This document shows, in pieces, positions 1 to 8,524 of a stretch of DNA of 64,000 nt; position 1 is the first letter of the stretch, and every line of letters begins with the position of its first letter. A program made the position numbers and the translations under genes. The notes beneath the pieces are model-generated. The model was not told the DNA's origin and ran no database searches. It worked only from the letters and a program-made list of their open reading frames with translations. This stretch comes from Klenkia soli (GTDB lineage: Bacteria; Actinomycetota; Actinomycetes; Mycobacteriales; Geodermatophilaceae), in NCBI RefSeq assembly GCF_900103975.1, contig NZ_FNIR01000011.1, forward strand, positions 1 to 64,000. Direction: 5' to 3'.

Positions 1-342
1 TCAGTGGCCTGGTTCGCCGCCCGCGGGGTCACCGTCCAACGGGTGCTGTCCGACAACGGGTCTGCCTACCGGTCCTTCGCCTGGCGCGACGCCTGCGCCG
101 GCCTCGGGATCGTGCACAAGCGCACCCGCCCCTACCGGCCACAGACCAACGGCAAGATCGAACGGTTCCACCGCACCATGGCAGAGGGCTGGGCCTACGC
201 CCGCTTCTACGACTCCGAACAACAACGCCGCGACGCCCTGCCAGGATGGCTGCACTTCTACAACCACCACCGGCCCCACAGCGCCACCGGAGCCCTACCG
301 CCGATCACCCGGCTGGACAACCTGCCTGGACATCACAGCTAG
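1..342 (+). pseudogene. IS481-type transposase, C-terminal fragment cut by the window edge
   Basis: About 113 codons of the C-terminal part of a DDE integrase-core transposase. Visible family motifs are LSDNGSAYRS (second catalytic Asp region), then YRPQTNGKIERFHRT, which carries the catalytic Glu, and WLHFYNHHRPH near the end. This is the layout of IS481/IS3-type integrases. The reading frame is open to the left edge, so the rest of the element lies outside the window and I cannot say whether the full gene is intact. The last codons and the TAG stop run into the benE remnant, suggesting that the element's right end lies at about 337 and the stop codon is supplied by, or overlaps, flanking DNA. 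Mobile DNA assignment is firm; exact IS family is inferred. Confidence 0.85.
325..342 (+). mobile_element. Putative right end of the IS481-type element
   Basis: Read from the outside on the minus strand, the transposon edge would begin TGTGATGTCCAGGCAGG, starting at 337. IS481-family inverted repeats characteristically begin with TGT. Immediately beyond it, from about 343, the minus strand is readable as benE coding sequence, so the junction falls within 337-343. The left end and any target duplication are outside the window, so the boundary is inferred from one side only. Confidence 0.45.
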
Positions 343-935
343 GTGAGAGTCGGCGCGGTGAGCTCGACGGCGGGCGCCAGCGACCCCACCGCACCGTCCG
401 CGGTGGTCACGGTGACCACCGCGGCGGCCAGGAGGGCCAGCGGCACGGCCCAGCGCGGGGCGAACCGCAGCCCGAGCAGCCAGACGACGACCACCGGACC
501 GACCGCTGCAGCCCGGTGACCGTCTGCAGGCAGATCTGCAGCAGGGCCCCGGCCAGCACCGCCTGCGCCACCGACGCCGAGATCCGGGCCACCAGCGCCC
601 CGAGCTGCGGCACCAGGCCGGTCACCACCACCAGCACCCCGGTGACCAGGAAGGCCCCCACCGCCGCCGGCCAGCCCCGATCACACTCCCGGTGGTGACC
701 AGCAGTGCTGCCCGGGGGTGGACCAGGCCGCGGCGATCGGCATCCGGGTGGACACCGACAGCACGACGCACGCCACGCCCGGGGTCACGCTGGCCGCGAG
801 CAGCCCGCTGGACGCCTGGGCGGGGGTGGCCCCGACGGCGGCCAGCCCGGCCAGCAGGACGACGAACGAGCTGGTGAACCCGACCAGCGCGGAGACGACG
901 CCCGCGGTGACCGGCGCCGTCAGCCCCTGCCTCAC
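343..935 (-). pseudogene. benE-like benzoate/H+ symporter remnant, frameshifted and truncated
   Basis: The minus strand encodes successive pieces of a BenE-family membrane transporter in different frames. From 935 the first frame reads MRQGLTAPVTAGVVSALVGF and runs to STPGQ near 710. A second frame continues with AALLVTTG. A third carries the VGAFLVTGVLVVVTGLVPQL segment (about 660-530). A last frame carries RFAPRWAVPLALLAAVV and ends VELTAPTLT at the transposon junction. BenE proteins are about 390-400 residues; less than half remains. At least three frameshifts plus loss of the C-terminal half make this non-functional. The order of pieces matches BenE, so it is one decayed gene. The truncation coincides with the IS end, so the insertion probably caused or accompanied the decay. 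Confidence 0.8.
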
Positions 936-1100
936 CCCACGGAACGTACGGCGGCGACCGCCCGCCGGCCCAGTGCCGCGCGGAGGTCGCGCCGTCCTCG
1001 TCGGCCAGCGCCGCCGTCCGCAGCCGGGCGAGCCGGGCGGCGTCGCCGTTCGCCGGCCGTGCGCCTTCGTCCACAGCGACGAGCCCGGACCCGTGGGCCC
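936..1100. other. Short gene-free stretch upstream of the benE remnant
   Basis: No start codon with a ribosome binding site and no recognisable domain in either strand. On the minus strand a readable but unassignable segment (around LARLRTAALADEDG) could be the tail of another decayed gene, but I cannot identify it. Confidence 0.4.
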
Positions 1101-1922
1101 TCAGCCGCGCCGGGCGGCCATCGCCGTCTCGAGGAGCAGGCGCGCCACGGCCTCCGGGTCGTCGTACACCGGCATGTGCGCTGTGCCGGGCAGCACGACC
1201 AGCCGTGAGCCGCGGGCCAGCTCGTGGGTGGCGTGGCCGAACTCCTCGAGCGGCACGGCTCCGTCGTGCTCGCCCCACGCGACCACGGTCGGCACCGACC
1301 CGACGTCGAAGGGCTGCAGCCGGTGCCCGTCGAGCAGCCACGGCACCAGGTGCCGGCCGACATCGGCGAACGCCCCGTCGGCGAACAGCGACTCGAAGTC
1401 CGCCCGGGTCATCCGGTCCCCGTGGACGACGCCCCCGGTCAGCATCGTCCGGCGGACCCGGGCCGAACGGGCGCCGAGGAACACCATGGCCCTGGTCAGC
1501 CCGGGGACCCGGCCCAGCCGCGCGGCGGCCATGGCCCGCCCGTGGAAGGCGAGGAAGGACTCCGTCGACCCCCCGGACGGCCCGCAGAGGTTGACCGCCG
1601 AGCGGGCGCGGCCACGTCGCACGAGCTCCAGGGCGATGATGCCGCCCAACGAGTTGCCGGCGACGTGCACCGTGCCCAGTCCGGCCTCGTCGAGGTATGC
1701 CTCCAGGCAGTCGACGAACAGGTCGACGCCGACCGGGCCGGGCAGTGGCGGCCCACCGCGGTGCCCGGGGAGGGTGGGGACGAAGACCTCGTGGTGGGGC
1801 GTCAGCAGGTCCAGCACCGGGCGCCAGACGCGCCAGCTCGTCTCGGCCCCGTGCACCAGGACCAGTGGCTCGCCCGCACCGGCCCGGTAGGACGCCGCGG
1901 CCGCCACGACGCCGTCGCTCAT
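1101..1922 (-). CDS. Alpha/beta-fold hydrolase
   Basis: A 273-residue alpha/beta hydrolase. The oxyanion strand reads LVLVHGAETSWRVW, the nucleophile elbow is GNSLGG (Gly-x-Ser-x-Gly), an acid residue sits in AWGEHDG, and the catalytic His is in LPGTAHMPVYDDP. No signal peptide, so it is probably cytoplasmic. The ATG at 1922 is chosen because it overlaps the stop of the upstream esterase (ATGA); a longer in-frame extension reads as low-complexity sequence. It is the last gene of the oligopeptide-type ABC operon. The substrate is unknown; the operon suggests hydrolysis of an imported ester or amide. Confidence 0.85.
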   Translation of the reverse strand: MSDGVVAAAASYRAGAGEPLVLVHGAETSWRVWRPVLDLLTPHHEVFVPTLPGHRGGPPLPGPVGVDLFVDCLEAYLDEAGLGTVHVAGNSLGGIIALELVRRGRARSAVNLCGPSGGSTESFLAFHGRAMAAARLGRVPGLTRAMVFLGARSARVRRTMLTGGVVHGDRMTRADFESLFADGAFADVGRHLVPWLLDGHRLQPFDVGSVPTVVAWGEHDGAVPLEEFGHATHELARGSRLVVLPGTAHMPVYDDPEAVARLLLETAMAARRG

Positions 1923-2950
1923 GCCGTCTGCGCCAGGACGAGGCGGCTGTGCGTGATGACGTCGCGGACCCACTGCTCGGCGACCTCCGCCGTGGCGATG
2001 GAGTGCGTCATGTCGTAGCTGAGCAGCGTGCACTCGACACCACCCGCGGCCAGCGTCTCGGCGTGCAGGACGCCGTCGTCGTGCAGGGAGTCCCGGGTGC
2101 CCACGACGACGACCGTGGGCGGGAGCCCGGCGACGTCGGTGGCCAGCGCCGGGGACACCTCGGGGTCCTCGACCGCGGTGCCCGGTGCCAGGTAGAGCTC
2201 ACGCAGCACGTCGGTGGCCAGCGCCTCGGGGTCTGCCTTGATGGAGTCGGACACGAAGCGCAGGTCCAGCACCGGGACCTGGAGCACGGCCAGGCACAGG
2301 GCCCGCTCGGAGCCGCGCAGCCGGTGGGCGAGGGCGGCGGCCAGGTTGCCGCCGGAGGAGATGCCGTAGACGGCCAGCCGGTGCGGGTCGATGCCCAGGT
2401 CCTCGGCGTGGCGCACCATCCAGTCGACCGCGGACTCCGCGTCGTCCAGGCCGGCCGGGAAGCGGTGCTCGGGGGCGAGCCGGTAGTCGAAGTTGACCAC
2501 CACGACGTCCAGCTCCGCGGCCAGCCGGCGGCACAGCACGTCACCGATGGAGAACGCGGTCGCCCCGCCGCCCATCCACCAGGCGCCGCCGTGCAGCAGC
2601 AGCAGGCCCGGCCGGGCGCCCTCGCCGGCGGGCCGGTAGACCTTGGCGCCCTGCGCCCCCTCGCCGTCGGCGACCGGCACGACCGCCGCGCTGACACCCA
2701 CGCCGGCCGCGGCCGGGTCCTCGCTGGGCGCCACCGGGGGCACGAGGGTCGAGAAGCCGATGGCCATCGCGTCGTGGTGCGCGCGGTGCGCGGCGACCTC
2801 GGCCGCCCACTGCCGCTCCGACTGACCCGGGGCAGGCGAGGCCGGCGGCCACTGCACCGTGGCGTCCATCGCCTGCATCGCGAGGGCGAGACGGGCGGCG
2901 AGTGCGGGATCTGGCGCCGTTGCGGCATGCCGGTCGTCGACGGTGGTCAC
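1919..2950 (-). CDS. HSL-family esterase/lipase (alpha/beta hydrolase)
   Basis: A 343-residue hormone-sensitive-lipase-type carboxylesterase. It shows the family HGGAWW oxyanion motif (LLLLHGGAWWMGGG), the FDYRLAPEHRFP motif, the nucleophile elbow in VYGISSGGNLAAA, and the C-terminal acid and histidine in VVGTRDSLHDDG and YDMTHSIA. The GTG at 2950 is preferred because a strong AGGAGG lies about 8 nt upstream. A second GTG at 2998 overlaps the stop of the transporter gene and would add 16 residues. The gene sits between the ABC transporter and a second hydrolase and overlaps the latter. It probably acts on short acyl esters brought in by the transporter (inference). Confidence 0.88.
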   Translation of the reverse strand: MTTVDDRHAATAPDPALAARLALAMQAMDATVQWPPASPAPGQSERQWAAEVAAHRAHHDAMAIGFSTLVPPVAPSEDPAAAGVGVSAAVVPVADGEGAQGAKVYRPAGEGARPGLLLLHGGAWWMGGGATAFSIGDVLCRRLAAELDVVVVNFDYRLAPEHRFPAGLDDAESAVDWMVRHAEDLGIDPHRLAVYGISSGGNLAAALAHRLRGSERALCLAVLQVPVLDLRFVSDSIKADPEALATDVLRELYLAPGTAVEDPEVSPALATDVAGLPPTVVVVGTRDSLHDDGVLHAETLAAGGVECTLLSYDMTHSIATAEVAEQWVRDVITHSRLVLAQTA

Positions 2951-2994
2951 GGCGGGTTCTCCTCCTGGTACGGGTCGGGTGGTGGACGGTGCGG

Positions 2995-5868
2995 TCACAG
3001 GGCCGCCCCCGCTCGCAGGGCGCGGCGCTGCTCGCGCCGGCGGGCCTGCACGGCGGGGTCGGGCACGGGAGCGCTGGCCATGAGCGTGCGGGTGTACGGG
3101 TCGGCGCTGTCGGTGCAGACCTGCGCGGCCGGGCCGACCTCGCGCAGCGTGCCGTGCCGCAGGACGGCGACGTCGTCGGCCATGTGCCGGACCACCTCGA
3201 GGTCGTGGCTGACGAACAGGTAGGCCAGTCCGAGGTCGGCCTGCAGCTGCTGCAGCAGGTTGAGCACCTGGGCCTGCACCGAGAGGTCCAGCGCGCTGAC
3301 CGCCTCGTCGCACACGATCAGCCGGGGCTGCACGGCCAGCGCCCGGGCGATCGCGATGCGCTGCCGCTGACCGCCGGAGAACTGCGCCGGGTACCGGTCG
3401 GCGGCCTGGGCCGGGAGCCCGACCTGGCCCAGCAGCTCGGTCACCCGCGCGCAGGTGTCGGCTCTGGACAGGCCCAGGTTCAGCCGCAGCGGCTCCTCGA
3501 GGGTCTGCCGCACGGTGCGCACCGGGTTGAGGCTGTTGAAGGGGTCCTGGAAGACCACCTGGACCTCCCGGGTCAGCGCCCGCCGGTCGCGGCCGCCGAG
3601 GTGGGTGATGTCGCGGCCGTCGAACCGGATGGTCCCGGCACTGACCGGCACCAGCCCGAGGACCGCGGCCCCGATGGTGGACTTGCCGGCGCCGGACTCG
3701 CCCACCAGGCCCAACGTACGACCGGCGGCCAGCGAGAGGGAGACCCCCTCGACCGCGAGGTGGCCCGACCGGCCTGATCCGTAGCGGACGTCCAGACCCT
3801 CGATCTGCAGCAACGGCGCACCCGCCGGTGCCGCGACCCGGCCGGCGCGGATCGGCGTGGCTGGGGCTGCCTGCGCCGAGGCCAGCTCCGGGATCCGCAG
3901 GCAGCGGGCGCTGCGGGTGGGGCCCAGCTCCACCAGCGGGACGGGGCCCGCCGCGCAGTCAGCGGTGGCGAAGGCGCACCGGTCCTGGAACCGGCAGCCC
4001 ACCGGCCAGTCGGCCGGTGCGGGCACCGACCCGCCGATGGCCGGCAGGGTCGAGCCGGCAGGGACCCCCGCAGGGTTGGACCGCAGCAGGGCCGCCGAGT
4101 AGGGCATCCGGGGGGAGGTCAGCAGGTCGGCGACCGGCGCGGTCTCCACGACCTCGCCGGCGTACATGACCACCGCCCGGTCGCAGATGTCGGCCAGCAC
4201 GCCGAAGTCGTGGGTCACCAGCACCACGGCGAGGTCCTGGGTGCGGCGCAGCTCGTCGAGCAGGTCGAGGATCTCGGCCTGCACGGTGACGTCCAGTGCC
4301 GTCGTGGGCTCGTCGGCGACGAGCAGCCGCGGGTTCCCGGCCAACGCGGCGGCGATGCCGATGCGCTGGGCCATGCCGCCGGACAGCTCGTGCGGGTGCT
4401 TGCGGGCCACGGCGGCAGGGTCGGGGAGCCTGACGGACGCGAGCAGCTCCAGCACCCGCCGGCGGGCAGCCCGGCGGGACACCCCGGTGTGCCGCCGGAC
4501 GACCTCGCCGAGCTGCTGGCCCACCGAGAAGGCGGGGTCCAGGCTCGCGATCGGCTCCTGGGAGATGAACGCCATGCCGTGGCCGCGCAGCGCCCGGCGC
4601 CGGCGGGACGGCATCCCGACCAGCTCCTCGCCGGCGAAGGTGATGGACCCCGCCTCGACCGACAGCCCCTCCCGCAGCAGACCGAGCACGGCCATGCTGG
4701 TGACGGACTTGCCGCAGCCGGACTCGCCGACCAGACCGACGACCTCACCGGCCCGGACGTCGAAGGAGACCTCCTGGACGACCCGCACCGGGCCCAGCGG
4801 TCCCGGGGTGGCGACGGACAGCCCGCGCACGCTCAGCAGCGCCGTGGGGTCCGCAGGCAGCGGGCCGGACGACGGGGCAGCGACCGGCACCGTCCCCGGG
4901 CGCGGGGTCCGGCCGCCGGAGCGGCGCGCCGCCGTCAGGTCGCGGGCTGCGTCGCCGACCAGGCCCAGGGCCAGCACGGTCGTGATGATCGCGGCGCCGG
5001 TGGGCACCAGCAGCCAGGGCTGCGTGTTGATGGCCTGGGACGCGGTGGCGACCAGGTTGCCCCAGGACGGCGCCGGCGGCGGGGTGCCGAACCCGAGGAA
5101 GCCCAGGGCGGTCTCCACCAGGATCGCGCCACCGGCGAACAGCGACGTCTGCACGGTGATCGGCCCGGCCAGGCGGGGCAGCACGTGCCGGCGCAGGATC
5201 TGGGGCTCGGTGAGCCCGGACGTGCGGGCGGCCCGCACGTAGAGCTCCTGCTTGACGGCCATCGTGCTGCTGCGCAGCACCCGGATCAGACCGCCGCTGG
5301 CCAGCACGCCGAGGGTGGTCATCGCGATCACCACGCTGTTGCCGAACACGGCCAGCATGACCAGCAGCAGGATGATGCCCGGGATCGCGAACAGCAGCTC
5401 GGAGACGAGCACGACGACCCGGTCCACCCAGCCGCCGAAGTACCCGGCCAGCACCCCGGCGGGGACGGCGACGGCCAGGAAGACCGCGACCGCGAGCAGG
5501 ACGCCGGCCAGCGTGGGCCGACCGCCGACGAGCAGCCGGGCGAGCACGTCGCGGCCCAGCCCGTCGGTGCCGAGCCAGTGCTGGGCGGTCGGACCCGACA
5601 GCACGCTCGTCAGGTCCTGGTCCAGCGGGCCGTACGACAGCAGCGCCGGGCCCACGGTGACGCCGACCAGGACGACGGCCAACCAGCCCAGTGCCACCGC
5701 CGCGACCGGGTGGCTGCGCAGTCCGCGGAGGGAGCTGCGACCCCGGCCGCCGGCCGGCGGTGCCGGGTCGGCGATCACCGGGCCGGCGGGGAGCAGCCCG
5801 CCGGGGGTCCCGCCCGGGACGTCGTCGAGCGGCGCCGGGGCGGTCGTGCTGGTGCGGTGCGGGCTCAT
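2995..5868 (-). CDS. Fused oligopeptide-type ABC transporter: DppC permease + two ATPase domains
   Basis: A 957-residue three-part fusion. Residues about 50-315 are a DppC/OppC-type permease with the EAA-loop region around YVRAARTSGLTEPQILRRH. Residues about 345-660 are a DppD-type ATPase: Walker A GESGCGKS at 381-388, signature ELSGGMAQR near 494, Walker B LLVADEPT. They end in a cysteine motif with C625, C631, C638 and C656, the arrangement that binds a [4Fe-4S] cluster in mycobacterial DppD. Residues about 685-945 are a DppF-type ATPase with Walker A GESGAGKS at 723-730 and signature QFSGGQRQR. The ATG at 5868 overlaps the stop of the DppB-like gene. All key ATPase motifs are intact, so the fusion should be active. 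Substrate class (peptide, nickel, glycoside or opine) is not resolved. Confidence 0.93.
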   Translation of the reverse strand: MSPHRTSTTAPAPLDDVPGGTPGGLLPAGPVIADPAPPAGGRGRSSLRGLRSHPVAAVALGWLAVVLVGVTVGPALLSYGPLDQDLTSVLSGPTAQHWLGTDGLGRDVLARLLVGGRPTLAGVLLAVAVFLAVAVPAGVLAGYFGGWVDRVVVLVSELLFAIPGIILLLVMLAVFGNSVVIAMTTLGVLASGGLIRVLRSSTMAVKQELYVRAARTSGLTEPQILRRHVLPRLAGPITVQTSLFAGGAILVETALGFLGFGTPPPAPSWGNLVATASQAINTQPWLLVPTGAAIITTVLALGLVGDAARDLTAARRSGGRTPRPGTVPVAAPSSGPLPADPTALLSVRGLSVATPGPLGPVRVVQEVSFDVRAGEVVGLVGESGCGKSVTSMAVLGLLREGLSVEAGSITFAGEELVGMPSRRRRALRGHGMAFISQEPIASLDPAFSVGQQLGEVVRRHTGVSRRAARRRVLELLASVRLPDPAAVARKHPHELSGGMAQRIGIAAALAGNPRLLVADEPTTALDVTVQAEILDLLDELRRTQDLAVVLVTHDFGVLADICDRAVVMYAGEVVETAPVADLLTSPRMPYSAALLRSNPAGVPAGSTLPAIGGSVPAPADWPVGCRFQDRCAFATADCAAGPVPLVELGPTRSARCLRIPELASAQAAPATPIRAGRVAAPAGAPLLQIEGLDVRYGSGRSGHLAVEGVSLSLAAGRTLGLVGESGAGKSTIGAAVLGLVPVSAGTIRFDGRDITHLGGRDRRALTREVQVVFQDPFNSLNPVRTVRQTLEEPLRLNLGLSRADTCARVTELLGQVGLPAQAADRYPAQFSGGQRQRIAIARALAVQPRLIVCDEAVSALDLSVQAQVLNLLQQLQADLGLAYLFVSHDLEVVRHMADDVAVLRHGTLREVGPAAQVCTDSADPYTRTLMASAPVPDPAVQARRREQRRALRAGAAL

Positions 5869-6815
5869 GCGCTGACCTTCGGGTTGATCCAGGCGTTGAC
5901 GAGGTCGACGAGCAGGTTGACGGCGACCACGACGACGGCGAACAGGACGGTGACGCCCTGGATCACCGGCAGGTCGTGGCGCAGGGTGCTGGTCACGGCG
6001 AGCCCGCCCAGCCCGGGCAGGCTGAACACCGACTCGACCAGGACGGTGCCGCCGAGCAGACCGATGAGGAGGACGCCGAGGACGGTCACCACCGGCACGC
6101 CGGCGTTGCGCAGCGCGTGCTTGATCTGCACCGTCCACTCGGTGGCCCCGTGCGACCGGAGCACCAGCACGTAGTCCTTGCCGAGCTCGTCGCGCATGGC
6201 GTCCCGGGTCTGCTTGGCCACGATGGCGGTGCCGGCCAGCGCCAGGGTGGCCACCGGCAGCAGGATCGACAGGAACCAGGCGGCCGGGTCGACGGCCGGG
6301 GACGTGTAGCCCACCACCGGGACCAGCCGGAGGCCGACCGCGAAGACCGCGGAGAGCACCAGGCCCAGCCAGAACGGCGGGATGGCCGACCCGACGAGGG
6401 ACGCCACGTCGACCACCCGGGCCAGCACGCCGGTGCTGCGCGCGCTGACCACCCCGAGGGCGACCCCGAGCAGGCCCGCGGCGAGCACCCCGCCGACGAT
6501 GAGCGTCAGGGTCACCCCCAGCCGCTGGCCGATCAACGACGTGACCGCCTCGCCGGAGAACAGCGAGGCACCCAGGTCACCGTGCAGCGCGTCGGCCAGC
6601 CACGAGCCGTACCGGGTGAGCAGCGGTTCGTCCAGGCCCATCTGCAGGCGCAGGGCCTCGTACTGCTCCTGGGTGGCCGACTGGCCCAGGATCGTCCGGG
6701 CCGGGTCACCCGGGGTCAGCGACACCAGCACGAAGGTGAGGGCCGAGACCAGGAGGACCAGCAGGGTCGACCTCACCAGCCAGCGGGCGAGGAGCTTCGG
6801 GACCACGGTCGTCAC
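5865..6815 (-). CDS. DppB/OppB-type ABC transporter permease
   Basis: A 316-residue inner-membrane permease of the peptide/nickel class. It begins with the typical N-terminal membrane helix (LLVLLVSALTFVLVSLTPGDPA). The TPGDPA and LGLDEPLLTRY-like segment (LQMGLDEPLLTRYGSW) is family-specific, and the cytoplasmic loop that contacts the ATPase is near DYVLVLRSHGATEWTVQIKH. The GTG at 6815 is chosen because it lies 4 nt after the stop of the binding-protein gene and gives a family-like N-terminus. Its stop overlaps the start of the fused permease-ATPase. It forms the transmembrane pair with the DppC part of that fusion. Confidence 0.92.
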   Translation of the reverse strand: MTTVVPKLLARWLVRSTLLVLLVSALTFVLVSLTPGDPARTILGQSATQEQYEALRLQMGLDEPLLTRYGSWLADALHGDLGASLFSGEAVTSLIGQRLGVTLTLIVGGVLAAGLLGVALGVVSARSTGVLARVVDVASLVGSAIPPFWLGLVLSAVFAVGLRLVPVVGYTSPAVDPAAWFLSILLPVATLALAGTAIVAKQTRDAMRDELGKDYVLVLRSHGATEWTVQIKHALRNAGVPVVTVLGVLLIGLLGGTVLVESVFSLPGLGGLAVTSTLRHDLPVIQGVTVLFAVVVVAVNLLVDLVNAWINPKVSA

Positions 6816-6819
6816 CGCC

Positions 6820-8421
6820 TCAGCACTCGGTGCTGAACAGGTCGACGGGGTCCAGCAGCCGGTTCTTCTCGCTGACCACGAGGCCACCGGTGGTGGTGGA
6901 GCCGTAGTAGTAGACGGGGGTGAAGGTCACCGGGGCGAACCAGGCGAGCTCCTGGACCCGGGCGACGATCTGCTGGTTGAGCGCCGTCCGCTCCTCCGGC
7001 GCGGCGGCGGCGGCCTGGGTGTAGAGGTCCGCGAGCTCGGCGTCCTCGGTCCGGAAGGGGTTGAACGGACCGGTCGGGGCCACGGCCAGGGTGGCGCTGA
7101 TGTGCACCGGCGGGGAGCCCAGCCCGACGGCGGCCGCCGGGTAGGACGCGGAGAACAGGTCGGTGATGTAGGAGTTGACCTCCTCCTGGACCAGGTTGAC
7201 CGTGATGCCGACCTGCTCCAGCTGGCCGGCCACGGCCTGGCCCGCCGTCCCGATGCTGGCGAAGTCGGTGGACAGCACGTCCAGGGTGAAGCCGTCGGGG
7301 TAGCCGGCCTCGGCGAGCAGCCGGCGGGCCTCGTCGGGGTCGTAGGCGTAGCGGTCGGCGGTGTCCTCGTTGAAGTCATCGCTGCCCGGCAGCGCGATCT
7401 CCGACGTCGCGACGCCGTCGCCGGCGTAGAGCGCCGTGGTCACCGCCTCGCGGTCGATCGCGTAGTTGATGGCCTGGCGCACCCGCTGGTCGGCCAGCGG
7501 CGCCGAGATCGACCCGGCCCGGTCGAACAGGCCCAGGCCCTGCCAGACGGTGGGCTGCGCGGCGACCTGCAGGCCGGCGCCGCGGGCGGCCGAGGCCGTG
7601 GTGAAGTCACCGATGCCGGCGTCGACCTCGCCGGTCTGCATCGCGCTGAGCAGGCTGTTGGGGTTGGCGATCACCCGGATGGTCAGCTCGTCGTAGTGGA
7701 CCGCCGAGGGGTCCCAGTAGTCGGGGTTGGCCGTGTAGACGTAGGTGTCACCGGCCACGGTGCGGGCGGGGTCGAGCACGTACTGACCGGCGCCGGCGGT
7801 GGTCGTGCCCAGCTCGGAGGGGTCCTGCAGCGCCACCGGGCTGATGACCATGCCGATGACCCAGTCCTGGGAGAGCAGCTCCTCGAGGATCGGGTTGGGC
7901 GCGGCCATCTGGATGGTGAGCTGCATCGGGCCGTCGACGGTGAAGGTCCACCCGGCCAGCAGGGCCGACGACGACCCGCCGGCCTGCTGCAGGTAGGTGA
8001 AGTGGTCCACCACGCCCTGGGCGGTCAGCTCGCCGCCGTCGGCGAAGGTGACCCCGTCGCGCAGCGTGAGCTGGAACGTGGTGTTGCCCTCGCCGACGTA
8101 GCCCCACTCGGTGGCCAGGGCGGGCACGTACTCGCCGTCCTGGTCGCGGCGGATCAGCGGCTCGTAGGCGGGCTGGATGTAGGTCGACGCGCTCTGGTCG
8201 ATGGTGCCGGGGTCGAGGGTGGAGGGCCCGGCCCCGTTGGCGAAGACCAGGGAGTCGGCGACGCCGCACGGCTCGGCGGACGCATTCGGGGTGCCCTGCG
8301 GCTGACCGCCGTCCGCACCGCCCCCGCACCCGGCGAGGAGGACCGCCACGGCGGTCGTGGCCACGGCGGTGGCGGTCGTGCGGCCACGGGTCCTGAGCAG
8401 GTGTGCACGGCGCTTGGTCAT
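6820..8421 (-). CDS. Extracellular solute-binding lipoprotein, family 5 (peptide/nickel type)
   Basis: A 533-residue substrate-binding protein. The N-terminus is a lipoprotein signal with a basic start, a hydrophobic stretch and the lipobox LLAGC (Cys32). Family 5 hallmarks include STLDPGTIDQSASTYIQPAYE, LTLRDGVTFADG, and NYAIDREAVTTALYAGDG. The ATG at 8421 has GGAGGA upstream. It is the first gene of a minus-strand operon with two permease units, two ATPase domains and two hydrolases, and is divergent from a LacI regulator. Family 5 proteins bind oligopeptides, glycosides, nickel or opines. LacI control and neighbouring esterases argue for something sugar-linked or acylated, but this is inference. 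Confidence 0.92.
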   Translation of the reverse strand: MTKRRAHLLRTRGRTTATAVATTAVAVLLAGCGGGADGGQPQGTPNASAEPCGVADSLVFANGAGPSTLDPGTIDQSASTYIQPAYEPLIRRDQDGEYVPALATEWGYVGEGNTTFQLTLRDGVTFADGGELTAQGVVDHFTYLQQAGGSSSALLAGWTFTVDGPMQLTIQMAAPNPILEELLSQDWVIGMVISPVALQDPSELGTTTAGAGQYVLDPARTVAGDTYVYTANPDYWDPSAVHYDELTIRVIANPNSLLSAMQTGEVDAGIGDFTTASAARGAGLQVAAQPTVWQGLGLFDRAGSISAPLADQRVRQAINYAIDREAVTTALYAGDGVATSEIALPGSDDFNEDTADRYAYDPDEARRLLAEAGYPDGFTLDVLSTDFASIGTAGQAVAGQLEQVGITVNLVQEEVNSYITDLFSASYPAAAVGLGSPPVHISATLAVAPTGPFNPFRTEDAELADLYTQAAAAAPEERTALNQQIVARVQELAWFAPVTFTPVYYYGSTTTGGLVVSEKNRLLDPVDLFSTEC

Positions 8422-8478
8422 CGCGGGGTCCTCCGGTCGGTGGGTGTCGACCGGGACCGTACGGTGACGCCGGGCACA

Positions 8479-8506
8479 TGTAAAGCGATTCTGTAAAAGC
8501 ACTTCT
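8479..8506. promoter_or_regulatory. Tandem LacI-type operator-like repeats
   Basis: Two nearly identical units stand head to tail: TGTAAAGCGATTCT at 8479-8492 and TGTAAAAGCACTTCT at 8492-8506. Each has an AAGCG or AAGCAC core resembling half of a LacI-family operator. They lie between the binding-protein gene and the divergent LacI gene, upstream of the latter's ribosome binding site, where an autoregulatory operator would be expected. They are also conspicuously AT-rich in this sequence. Confidence 0.55.
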
Positions 8507-8524
8507 AAGTGTGCCGGAGGAGGC

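Noticed and set aside
246-698. Plus-strand open frame over the transposon junction
   Set aside because: Composition is typical shadow translation; the benE remnant explains the minus strand.
4210-6174. A 654-codon open frame opposite the ABC transporter genes
   Set aside because: It is antisense to a strongly supported permease/ATPase fusion, has no domain, and is rich in Gly, Arg, Gln and His as expected from shadow translation of GC-rich DNA.
6382-8496. A 704-codon open frame opposite the binding-protein and permease genes
   Set aside because: Shadow of the lipoprotein gene on the other strand; composition and lack of motifs show it is not coding.
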